Assembly (NCBI GenBank): GCA_032358165.1
Contig: JAALGY010000020.1
Coordinates: forward strand, 1,612,001-1,676,000
Origin: Diplosphaera chodatii
Lineage: Eukaryota > Chlorophyta > Trebouxiophyceae > Prasiolales > Stichococcaceae
Length of the DNA: 64,000 nt
Direction of reading: 5' to 3'
Part shown: positions 24,386 through 35,208 of the stretch, one piece after another
Layout of the letters: the number at the start of each line of letters is the position of its first letter
Position numbering within the stretch: position 1 is the stretch's first letter
The notes under the pieces: generated by a model
Seen by the model: only the letters and a program-made list of their open reading frames with translations
Told to the model about the DNA's origin: nothing
Database searches by the model: none
Made by a program: the position numbers and the translations under genes

Positions 24386-24941
24386 TCAGGTATGCAGGGC
24401 TGGTCACGGTTTTATCGCAGCCCTCTGCTGGGCTTGCGGGCAAGCTGTACAACCTTGTAGGTGGCTGCTTGAGAGGTTGCACCCAAGATTTCAAAACGCG
24501 TGACGTGCAGCACTCGCAGCCAACAAACAAACAGCGGTGCTCAAGTATCATCAGAGGGTCAAAGTGGAATATGCATGTGTGTCTTGACAAGGGCGCTGCA
24601 TGCCCTGCAGGCAAGCAGGGTGCTACAGGGCCGCCAGTGGACGTGAGGCGACTTCCTGCCAATACCCAACTCCCAGTGTCCTGGCTGCCGGGGACTAAGG
24701 GTCCTGCCGGCAAGAAGGAAGGAGGGCAGCTCTACAGACTATATACTAGCGAACTCACATCACTTAGGTCTGTAATGCAACGAACTGTTACGCCTGCAGC
24801 ACTGTGTGTGTTCAATACCGCTCATCACGCTCAGCTGGGCACAACATCTCATCTCCTTTGATACATCGTCCAGTGCCACAAGCAACAGACGTGCCTATCA
24901 GAGGCGGCCCAGCAGCGGGTGTGCTCGGCAGGCGGTGCACC
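24386..24941. promoter_or_regulatory. Spacer between RPB6 promoter and ZW10 3' end
   Basis: 556 bp between the RPB6 start and the ZW10 stop, both on the minus strand; should contain the RPB6 promoter and ZW10 3' UTR. A TATATA run near 24741 is about 355 bp from the RPB6 start, too far to call a TATA box with confidence. Confidence 0.4.
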
Positions 24942-27900
24942 CTAGCCCTGGATCTCCTCGATCAGACGCGCGCGGAACTCCGTGGGCTCAAACAGCGCGC
25001 ACACCAGGTGCGACACCTGATCCGCCCCAAAGCCGCGTGCCTGCATGCGCCGGCTGCTCACATCAGGGTGCATGCGGCGACCACTGGGAATCCTTCGAAA
25101 CGACCTGAAAGGTACATGTTGCAGCATGGTTCTTGTAAACATAAATGTCTACCAGCAAAGCCGCAAAGCCGCAGAAGGACGCATACGTGCAAAATACTGA
25201 CGCTGCAGGCTCGGACCTGCAGGGCGCCGGTGGCCCACCACTCCTGGATGTCGCGCAGGCGGGCGTTCAGCACCTCCAGCAGGGTCTGCGCACGCAGCCA
25301 GCATTGTCATGTCGAGGGCAGCCTTGCATGCGTGACGGCACTCATGCAGCGTCACAGGGCGGCTGGGGGAGCAGCAGTCATGGACCCCCAGCTGCAGCGA
25401 TTCATGGACCCCACTTCCGACCGACTGCAGTGCGACGCCACCGCTGTCAACATGGCACAGTCAGCGAGCCGGCTACGTCAGCAGGCGCCTGGGCCTGCCG
25501 CGGCACCTGCAGCTGCATGAGCGCGGGGGTGGCGTCGCGCACGGCCTGCAGCGCCGCCAGGCGCAGGGGCTCCGGCTGCAGGGGCCCCACCGCGGCGGCG
25601 CCCCCGTCCTCCACCAGCGGGTGCAGGATCTGCGGCAGCTCCTCCGACTCCTCCACCCCGATGTCCCGCATCGCCAGGATGTCCGCTGCATGCATTCAGG
25701 TACTGCGGTCTGGAGCTGTTTCATGCAGTACGGCCTGGGGCTGACCAGCTCCGAGCGCTGAGGGTCCCTGCATGGTGACCAAGTTTTGCAGCCACAAATG
25801 ACAAGACAGGATCGCATACCGAGCCAGCCCAGGGCTGTCACAGGAAACTGTGTGGTGAGCACCAACTGTGGTCACCGATGACTGCGGACAGGGTGGAGTG
25901 GAGCAGCGCGGAGGCGAGGGCGACGTGGGCGGCGGGGGGCAGCACGCCCCGCAGCACCCCTCCCGCCCGCCGCATCGCCGCCAGCAGCTGCGCCACCACC
26001 TTGCGCGCCGTGATGCCCCGCGCCGCCACCTGCACCTGCACCCCGGTGCACGATATTTGAACGCCATTTGGGTGTCCATCTCTGATGATGTCCGAGCGGT
26101 GATGGCGTGCCGCTTCACGTCCCGCAGCGCTCGCCCCTGCATAGCGGCACCTATCTGTGGGTGCAACTCTCGGCGTCACTCTGCACCGAAGCAAACCAGG
26201 GGCACATTCGGCTTGCGGTGGCACTGCCTTGTGCCACCTGTCTGCTCCCCTGGCCGTCCAGTTCAACCGAGCAGGCTGTCCAGCCAGTACCCCGACATGG
26301 AACCCCCACGAGGCATTTGCGGGCCAGAGTGTACGGGGACGGCAGCACCTTGCGGAAGTGGTCGGCGCCGGCCAGCAGCTCCGCCAGCTGCGCGGACTGC
26401 GTGCTGATGAGCGCCGACAGCGTGGCCGATGCAGCGCCCCGCAGCGCCGAGGCATCCCCCTCAAAGTCCAGGCTCACTGCAGGCAGCAGGACGCAGATGG
26501 TTCAATTACTGACTGACATCGTCCAGCCATGATGCTGTGTTCGTGACTGAGGGCGCAGAATACCTTGGCATGTATGCCGTCACACTGCCGCCTGACTGAT
26601 CATAGACTCAAAGATGCTGCTGTAGCACCCTGCCATGGCAAGGATAGCAGGGGGCGCGCCTGCGAACAGGCGGCCGCTGCCGGTGCTGCCGGCGGACCGC
26701 AGCGCGGCGCCCGGCTGCTGCAGGGGGCCCGGCGCCGAGGCCGGCCCCGAGCTCGGCACAGGGCTGGCCTCCAGAGACCTGTACGACCATGGGCGAGATC
26801 TCAGATGTAGACAGTAGACAGGATGCGGGTGACGGTGTTTGGTTGCAGCGTCCTCAAAGCTTTGAGCAGCAGGTCCTCAGGGTGGATGATAATGGGGAGA
26901 TGTGCTTTGCGGGGGAAACACCGAAAAACAAAAACAAGAACAAAGGGTCCACTTTTGCTGCAATTTGGTCGACGATTGCACCTGCTGGCGGCGCCATTCA
27001 GGTGGCGGCTGTCGGACGACAGCTCGGCCAGCTGGGGGTGGGTGGAGGGCGCCGCCGCCAGCACGGCTGCCAGGTGCCAGGCGTCGTTGTGGCGCAGTGC
27101 CGCCAGCTGCGGCACCTGCTTGGTCGTAGCGTACACAAGCAACCATGAAAATGCGAGCGCAGGTCCACGGCCACACACGTATGTATCCATGCAGCGCTAT
27201 ATATACGCTATTCCCGGCTATAGATGAGGCAAGATGCTGCAGTGGGGTGCTTCCTGCATGCATCTGCAGGTCCGAGTGTCAGACGCTGCACCTGCAGCTG
27301 TGCACGCTCGGCTGGCGGCGGCGGCGCGGTGAGCAGCGCAGCGATGTCGCGCACCGCCCCCGCCATGAGGCCCGCCACCGCGGGGCTGCCCGACGCGGCC
27401 GCCTCCCCCAGCGCCTCCCGCACCAGGGCCGCCAGCCCCGCGCCCCGCCGCGTGACCTGGTACTGGCCTGCGCACCGGCGGCAGGTGCCACGTCGGCACT
27501 CGCCCAAGCGACATCATGAAGTCGTGCGCATGCTCTTGAGGCGCTGTAAACAGCCACGGGTCCTCCTTGATGGTGTGCGTCTGGTGCGCAGGAGACGCAC
27601 CGACTGACAGGTGCTCCAGGCCCTCGAGGCCGCCGCCCGCGTACACATCCACGCCGCCGGCATCGCCGTCCAGAAAGTCGTCCAGCATCGCAGCGTCCTG
27701 ATCCTGCTTGGATACACAACAACCTTTTCTTTCTTTCTTGTCTAACTTTCTACAGCCCGATACTGCAATGGTGTAGTCGAGCGCAGCCCTCGAGGTGGCA
27801 GCACATGTAGGCTAGTCGGTCGGAGTCCACCCACTCGGCCACCGGATGCTTTCAGCCTCAGCAGTGACCACCAGTAAACAGATCCTAGGTGCACCGGAGC

Positions 27901-30616
27901 GCTACCTGAGCAGCCGGCGGCCGCAGGCGGGCCTGGAAGCGGCGGGCGGTGTCGACCCACTCGGCGGCGGCGGCCGCGCGGCGCGCCTCGTCCGCAGGCC
28001 AGGGCGCCCCCGCCTGCTGCGCCGCCTCCGTCGCCTCCCCCCGCATCAGCTCCCGCGCCTCGGACACCACCCTGCAGCAGCGACAAAGTGCTCTGGCACG
28101 TAGCAATACAGAGTGGGCGGGGGCACTTTTGTGAGGGTGCAAGTGGGCATCATGAGCTGCTTTGCGAGGGTCGTGGAACGGAGGCTCCAGCTCAGCAGTG
28201 TTTAATGGCAGCCCATGGCTTGCAGCTGCACGACCCACGCAGTCGTCCCACCTGAGGCGCTTGGCGTGCAGGTAGCGGTTGAGCGCGTGCTTGATGTAGG
28301 AGTGCAGGCGGCCGCCCGCCGCCTCGCCGCCGCCCGGGGCCGCGCCCGGCACCCACCCCGCAGCCGCTGCTGCGTTCTCAAAGTCCGTTGCGGCCGTGGC
28401 TGCCGCCTGGAATGCCTCGCCTGTGGCGTACGGAAACGATGCCAGGAGTTACAGAAAGGTATAGGGTTGCTGGGCTTCCTGATAGTTACTGTGCCAGAGT
28501 AGTCACGCCGTGCGTGGTGGGGGACAGCGGCAGTGTCAGCAGGTGTCATTTCTTCTGCACGATTGAGGTACTACCTAATGCTGACACTCCCTTGATGGTG
28601 TGCAATGAGCAAGCTCTCCGGATTCATTACAACAGCGTACTGGCACATGTGCGAAAGGCGAGGCGCACCCTGGGGCCCGTCTGCCGGGGGGTGGGGCGCC
28701 AGGCGCAGCTCCACATACTTGGAGGCCAGGCGCGGCCACAGCAGCGCCCCCAGCTCCTGCACCGTCTCCGGGTCATCCTGCAGCATGCTGCCTGCAGCGG
28801 CAACACCAGTCATCCGTCAAGACGCCTGCAAGTCAGCTCATTAGGAAGCAGCCCCAATCAGCTGGCACGCAACCGTGCTGCACTCCCAGCTGTTCGAGCG
28901 CCACCTGCGACGAACTGCAGGACGGCGAGCAGCGAGGCCTCCAGGGTGGCGCCCTCCGCCCCGGCAACGCCCCGCCACGTCAGCGTCGCATCGCCGTCGC
29001 CGTGCTGCACGTCCGGGGGCCCGCCCGGCGGCTCCCCCATGACTGGCAGCACCACCTGGGTCTGCACACCCACAAAACACCCTTTGCTGCCCTTTTGCGC
29101 ATTGGGACAGAGTACGCCAGCAGGAAGGCAGTCCTGCTGCTGGCAAAGGTACAGATACGCGTTCACCCCCTCAGGTGACATCCTGTGATTCGCAAATGCT
29201 CTGATGTATGATGAGCGTCTGCGGGGCATGGCTGTACAGCAGGGGGGCTCACCAGCAGGGTGTTGGCGAGCCAGGCGAGGCGGCGGGGGCGGGCGCCCAG
29301 GGCCGCCAGGGCGCGCCACACCTCCGCGGGGGGCGCGCCGGCGGGCCCCAGCCGCTGCGCCGCCCACAGCTGCCCCGCGGCCGCGTCCGCCCACACCCCC
29401 TGGTCCAGGGCCTCCTCCACAGCCTGTCGCATCGCGCAGAGTGAACTGTGCAGGGCCACTCTGAGCTTTGCACGAAGCCACACCTGCTCGTCTGTCGATG
29501 TTGCAGGGCCTCATGGTGGCAGGTGCACCAGCCAGCATGGCCACGCACCTGCAGCAGCGACGCCTGGCGCTCGGCAAAGGCGGCGTACTGCGCGGCCACG
29601 GCGGCGTCCGGGGCCGCCCCCGACTCCAGGGCCTCCGCCGCCTCCCGCTCCACCTGCCGCGCCGCCCAGGCCGCGTTGCTGTACGACCCTGATGCAGCAC
29701 AGGGCGTCGAGCTGATCACATGCTGCGGACGCGCTACATGGTGCTGGAAGCCTGCACCCACATCAATCATTGGAGGCGAGGACCTTTGCAGGACCGCCGT
29801 GCCCGGTTCGCGGGCCCAGTTCATTGACGGACAGGCCATGACGCAGCGGCCCATTGACCCCACCTGCGGCGACCTGCGCATCGTAGTCCTCCAGGCGGGC
29901 CTGCAGGTCCGCCACCGCCGCCGCCGTGGCCACCTGCGCCTGCAGCGCCGCCAGCCGCCCGCCCAGCTCCGCGTGCTGCCCCGCCAGCTGCGCCACCTCG
30001 GCGTCCGGCAGGCCGCGGGCCACACCGTCCAGCTCCGCCGCCGCCGCCATGGCACCCGGCTCATCTGCCCGGTTGCTGACTGCTGTTGCTACACTACCTC
30101 TCGTTTTGCGTGGTTCTTTGCAGTGCTCACGTGTGCATGGGACAAGCCGCCGCAGACGATTTGCTGCTGGCATGGCGATATGAATACTGTTACACTGCGA
30201 TTCAGGGAGCAGTGCAGCGAAGGCTGAGCACTTGCAGGGTGGCAGAATGCTGCGCACCTGGCTGCAGCGGCTGGAGGTAGCGCTGGGCTGCCTGCTCGTA
30301 TACATGCTGCAGGACCTGCGATTTGCAGATTTGAGCTGTTGTCAGCAATCGCAATATATATACGGAGTTGATGTTAATCAGTACAAGAGAAACTCACCTC
30401 TGACTGCCGGGTCTCAAGCCGGTCAAGGTATTCCTGCAGCACCGCAGGCGTCAGGCCCTGCAACAATCACCAGAATGTCAGCAACAGTTTCTGCCAAACT
30501 GCACAGGCTTGTGTAAATTGCAGCATGTCGTCCTAGGCATGGGCATCCAGATGACCGTGCCGCACCTGCTCATGGGCACGTGCGGGCAGAAGCTCCTGCA
30601 GCACGTCTGTCTGCAT
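24942..30616 (-). CDS. ZW10: ZW10 kinetochore/ER-tethering protein homologue
   Basis: ZW10 works in the RZZ spindle-checkpoint complex of animals and in the NRZ/Dsl1 complex that tethers Golgi-to-ER vesicles. About 20 exons. N-terminal exons 30566-30616 (MQTDVLQELLPARAHEQ), 30398-30457, 30258-30315 and 29864-30064 encode a coiled coil. Then 29549-29688, 29253-29423, 28905-29061, 28669-28791, 28252-28420, 27906-28071, 27601-27703 and 27292-27467 follow. The conserved block VPQLAALRHNDAWHLAAVL (about 26982-27115) matches ZW10 QLAAIHHNNCMYIAHHLL. The next hallmarks are VVAQLLAAMRRAGGVLRGVL with a following SAVIGDI segment (about 25880-26015 and 25690), LNARLRDIQEWWATG (about 25220-25275) and the end QVSHLVCALFEPTEFRARLI at the TAG 24942. 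Exons between 26100 and 26980 are uncertain. The protein is unusually Ala-rich. Confidence 0.82.
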
Positions 30617-31101
30617 GGCGCGATCTGTGTTTTTCTTGCAGCTGGGGCAGAGCGCTCACTTATCTACGGCAATGACCGTAATGCTCCCATGTAGAGGGCT
30701 TCCTGCACGGCAGCTAGATCAAGGTATGACAAGCGTGCAGTATGTTCGGACGTTCAGGACTAGTCAACAGCTTCGCTCAGTGCCATGCAATACGTCGTTT
30801 ACTGGCGATCAGTGCTACTGTAGACGAACGCTAGACTTGGCAGGCGCATCGCGCATGTTGGCCTTGGGCATGGCAGCACCAGAGCTGGAGGCAGGATGCT
30901 GAAGAAACTTTGCCATGAAGACTTCGAGCAGCTGAAGACATGAGGAGCCAAGAACATTGCCACGTGTCACAGCCAGTATCCACTGAGATCCAAATATAGC
31001 CATATATTCGTGCTGCGTTGCACCTGCGTCATAGCCGCACAGCGTCTGCAGCAGCGCTCGCGCCTTCACGCACAGGCAGAGCTGGAGCCCAAGACAGCAC
31101 A
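30617..31101. promoter_or_regulatory. Divergent spacer, ZW10 and MYB genes
   Basis: 485 bp between opposed start codons. An AT-rich patch with ATATAG and ATATATT lies at about 30990-31008, roughly 100 bp upstream of the MYB start; whether it is a TATA element is uncertain. Confidence 0.4.
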
Positions 31102-34100
31102 ATGACGGAAGCGGTGCACTCTGCGCGCCCTCCCGGCATGGGGGACGCAAGAGCACATGGGGACGAGGCGGAACTTGAGGCAGAGGCCCCCGGGGCGGGC
31201 GGTTACGAGGCTGTGGGCGCCGCCGAGGACGGCTCAGAGACGGCAGTGCCAGCGGAGCAGTCGGGGGCCCGCCGCAAAGGTGCGACGGCGTGTCGGGCAC
31301 CCTATCCGCGTGAGGCGCACTTTTTCGCCCAAATATCAGTGCCGTAGCCAGCGCCGTCGGCGCCCGCGACGGTCGCTGCCGCATACGATGGCCCGTTGGC
31401 TGAACAGTGCTGCATTCTGTAGCCTCATGATCGTTGATTGCCGCCGAGGGCGCGCACATAGCCAAGGCAGTGAAAAGGTCCGGCAGTTGGCTTTCGGTCA
31501 TTGTCCGGGGTGCCAACGGACACCCTTCGGCGTTGCAACGTCATCAGACCCTCATCAGTTGTTTCTGAGCCTCAAGCCGGGGCTGCCTGCTGCCCGCACC
31601 CGGACCTTCTACTCAACGTGCAGACGTCATCGCGTCCGTCCATGTCGTAACACAGGACCTGCAGCACGCTCTCAGGCCCCCTCAGCTCGGCTGAACCCGT
31701 GGCTCCTTCTCATTCGCAGGCCTGCCGTGGACGGAGGCGGAGCACAGGGTGAGTGGCCCTGGCCTCTACCTTCCAAGTTGTACATTCCTGGTCCTTGACC
31801 CTCTGCTCACTGCCTTCCAGAAGCTCAGGCCTGCACCGGCAAACCTCTGATCCATCCCCCGTGATGCTGCAGGATTTCCTGCTGGGGCTGCAGAAGCTTG
31901 GCAAGGTGCGGGTGCTGTGCTGCCCTGTTCTGGCTGGCACAGGACGTGCGGAGGTGTAAGTTGCAAGGTCGGCTGTCCCGCCGCTAACTAGAGGGTCATG
32001 TCAACTCCGCAGGGCGACTGGCGGGGCATCAGCCGGCACTACGTTGTCACGCGGACGCCGACGCAGGTCGCCAGCCACGCACAGAAGCATTTCATCCGGC
32101 AGCAGACGCTGAGCAAGCGCAAGCGGCGGCACAGCCTGTTCGACATCACTGGCGAGGAAGAAGCGCAGCCGGTAAGGAACACACCAGCCTGCTGTGAGGT
32201 CGTATTTCAGTGATTGTAGACGATCACACATGGCGTTGAGTCCCTGACCACCGCTTGTCAGCCTGATTTGTCCTGGACTGTTGCACAGGATGTGCATGGC
32301 GCGGCGCACCCTCAGGGCACACCAAACACGGCGGCAGATGTGCAGGCGCAGCAGCAGGCGCAGGCACAGGCACAGGCGCAGGCAGGCCAGCAGCAGCAGT
32401 TTGTGCCGCAGGCCATGCAGCAGATGCCGCAGTATGCGGGCGGTGCCCTGCCAGCCGGTGAGGCCTGCTGGGATGCTGATGCACGTTGGTTACCACACAA
32501 AGAAGTCGTGCATATGGTGGAGGTTGTGTCAGAAGTGTAAGATTGCGGTTCACGTGCATCCCGCAGGCATGCCTGGCTTTGGGTATGGAGGGCCGATGCA
32601 GGCGGTGGCAGCGGCGGCTGCTGCACAGGGCTGGAACCCGGCCGCCGGCTTCATGGGGCAGCAGTTCCCCAACTACTTCCAGCTGGCGCAGCAGCAGGTG
32701 GGCACATGTCCGTCTTCGTGACTCCGATCGTGGCAGCGCACCTAGCTGCACGCGCCCGACGCCCGTCATGTGAACCACCCTTCCGCACGGCAACCCTGCA
32801 GTGATGCGCAAGCAGTGTCTGATGAGCATGTCGCCGCTTGCACCTTGCAGCAGGCGGCAGCGGGCGCGATGTTCCTGGCGCAGCAGCAGCAGCAGCAGCA
32901 GCAGGTGGCCATGGCGGCCTTCATGCAGCAGCACGGCTACGGGGCGCCCGCCGGCTTCGGGCCCCAGGGCTTTGGCGGCCAGGGCTTCGGCTTCGGCGCG
33001 CCCGGCATGGTGCACATGCTGCCGCACTACCAGCAGGCCATGTTCAGCCAGCCGAGCGTCAACGCTAGCATGGTCAGCGGCAGCACCGCGCAGGCCGGGG
33101 CCGCGGCGGCTGGTGCCGCGGCCGCCGCCGGGCAGGGGACGGGCGCCGAGGCTCCCGCGGGGACGGACGGCGCTGAGCGACAGCTGTCGCAGCGGCTGCC
33201 GTCGCAGCAGGACCTGCAGCACCTGCAGCAGCAGCAGGCGCCGCAGCTGCCGCGCGGCAGCGTCGCCTTTGCCAGCGGGCAGCTCGCGAGCGGCATGGGC
33301 AGCAACGCCGGCAGCTGGCTGGGCACCGGCAGCGTCCATGGCGGCGATCACGGCAGCTGCCAGGCCAGCCGCCATGGCAGCATGCCCGAGGGCGACGCCC
33401 ACGGCAGCGGCAGCGGCAGCGGCGGGAGCGGCAGCGGCGACGGCAGCGGCGCCGGCAGCGGCACCGAGGCGGCCACTGCGGGCGGCGTGCGGCAGCAGCA
33501 GCAGAAGCAGGAAGCTGTGCCGCCCGCAGAGACGGACCAGGCGCCCCAGGAGGCGCCGCCGGAGGGCGGGGGCGCGCAGGCCAAGGCGCACATGCCCTTC
33601 GCGGACGCCCGCCAGCAGCAGCAGCACACGCAGCAGCAGCAGCGGCAGCAGCAGCCTGCAGGCAACTTCGGCCACGGCCGGCTGTACCGCCCGACGGCCA
33701 GCCACGCCAGGCCGAGCCGCTCGCTGTCCGCGCTGCCGCTGTTCGCGCCCGACGACGCCGCGGCCGCCGTTGCCGCTGCTGCCGGACCCCGCACAGATGA
33801 GGGCGCCTGCGGCACCGCGCCCACAAGCCCCCCTGCAGCAATAGTCGACGCCGGAGCAGCCCCGCACAACGCGCCGCACGGCGCCTTCATGCGGCCGCTC
33901 GCCAAGGCGCAGCCCGAGGCGCCGAACTGCGGCGGCGGCGAATCGGGCAGCGGCAACAGCACCGCCAACGGTGGCCGCAGCCGTGGCAGCGGTGAGCCTA
34001 AGCAGGCAGAAACATGAGAGTGCTGTCTTTGCAAGGGTCAGTGCCCGAGATACGACGTGCACTCCCGTCCTTGCTGTCAGACTGCGTGGCATTGGGAAGC

Positions 34101-34584
34101 ATGTCGGGAATGGTGTGATGGCTAAGCTGACGATCCAGCCATCTACATGTGCAGGCGGTGGCAGCGGCAATGCCTCAAGCCAGAACAAGGACTCGCAGCG
34201 CAGCTCCGGCACGGGGCTGGGCGCTGCCGATGGCAGCACTGCGCCAGGCCAGCAGTCCGCTGCTGCTGCTGCTGACAATGCTGCAAGCATGCCAGGTGGG
34301 TGCTGAAGAGGGACATCACCTGAAGCCACTCCAAGCTGGGCCTACAAACTGGCCGAGGCCCTCCCGTGGCAGCAATGACATCAAGTCAGCTGTCCTGGGC
34401 AAGCAATGCTTGGTCGAGTGCAAAGTTGGTTGTTCGCTATGCAGGCAACCTCGTGGATGGCAGCAAACAGGGGCAGGCTTCCCCCAGGCCCCTGAAGCGC
34501 GTGCGGCTGGGCAGCCCGCCCCCCGCTTCCGCCTTCGAGGCCACACCGGAGCTGGCAGCAGCTGCGCAGCAGCGCCGCGCCTAA
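31102..34584 (+). CDS. 1R-MYB (SHAQKHF class) transcription factor with long low-complexity tail
   Basis: MYB-related DNA-binding protein of the plant SHAQK(Y/H)F group (KUA1/MYBS/DIV-like). Exons 31102-31279, 31720-31748, 31873-31905, 32013-32171, 32289-32457, 32567-32697, 32851-33991, 34155-34295 and 34445-34584 give 706 codons in phase. The single repeat begins [20 protein letters not shown] and continues [16 protein letters not shown] and [13 protein letters not shown] (residues about 61-115), then the basic [13 protein letters not shown]. It is cut by introns into pieces as small as 29 and 33 nt. The rest is Gln/Ala/Gly-rich and disordered, with an eight-Gln run; near the end is a basic patch [12 protein letters not shown], a likely nuclear signal. 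Targets are unknown. Confidence 0.92.
32881..32904 (+). repeat. (CAG)8 microsatellite in MYB coding exon
   Basis: Eight perfect CAG units in frame, coding Gln-8 inside the low-complexity tail of the MYB protein. Further impure CAG clusters occur at about 33220-33235, 33493-33510 and 33613-33655. Confidence 0.9.
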
Positions 34585-35208
34585 CGCTGCATGGCAACAG
34601 TCCTCCTGTCTCCTCGTGCAGCACAGCTGCCGTGACTTATCCGAGCCAAGCGGACAGGACCAGCTGCGAGGCCAATGCTAGAGCTGGTCCGACTGACCTG
34701 CAAGACTGGAGGAGGGGAACGTGGGAGGGTTTTCAGGGAGGCCGGGCAGCCCCACACCACTATGCTTCTATTGCGACAGCGCGCATAATAGGATTGGCAG
34801 GCACTGTTTGGGATCGATGTTTGCGCGCACGTGTGGCACGCGTGACGGGATGCGCACCTTGGCGATGCTGCAGGTTGCCCTGTGTTCTAGGCACCAACCT
34901 GAACCCCTGTTGATGCATGTTCTGATTTTCGTGGTTTCTTTTCCTGCTTGCATGCTAGCTTCGGGCCCTGCTTGGTGCAGGCATGTACATCATGGTTCTG
35001 GTACCTCACCGGTGAGCGTCTGGCACCTGCCAGTCGCTCATGATGGTGTTGTTGGTTATGTTGTATAAATGAAGATGCAACAGCACGTAACAGAGACTCG
35101 TGAGCACAATAATGCAGTCGACCATCGCCAAGCACTTGCACCTCTTGTAACGATACCCCAGCGCGCATACTGCACTAAGCCTGCCAAAATCGGGTTCGTG
35201 GCATTTCA
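34585..35208. other. Convergent intergenic region
   Basis: 624 bp between the MYB stop and the CYP97C stop; should hold both 3' UTRs. A + strand TGTAA occurs near 35145, nearer the CYP97C end than expected for the MYB transcript. No gene recognised. Confidence 0.4.

Noticed and set aside
24280..24861. 193-codon plus-strand open frame between RPB6 and ZW10
   Set aside because: It overlaps RPB6 exon 1 antisense, has no domain and no splice or promoter support.
30340..30370. TATATATA run (also near 27200) as promoter elements
   Set aside because: Both lie inside introns of ZW10 with coding exons on each side; no start codon with a recognised product follows on either strand.
32224..34329. 701-codon open frame on the minus strand opposite the MYB gene
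   Set aside because: It overlaps exons and introns of a gene with a conserved domain and consistent splice phases. Its translation is low-complexity Arg/Ala/Leu without a domain, and CAG/GC-rich coding exons open the antisense frame by composition.
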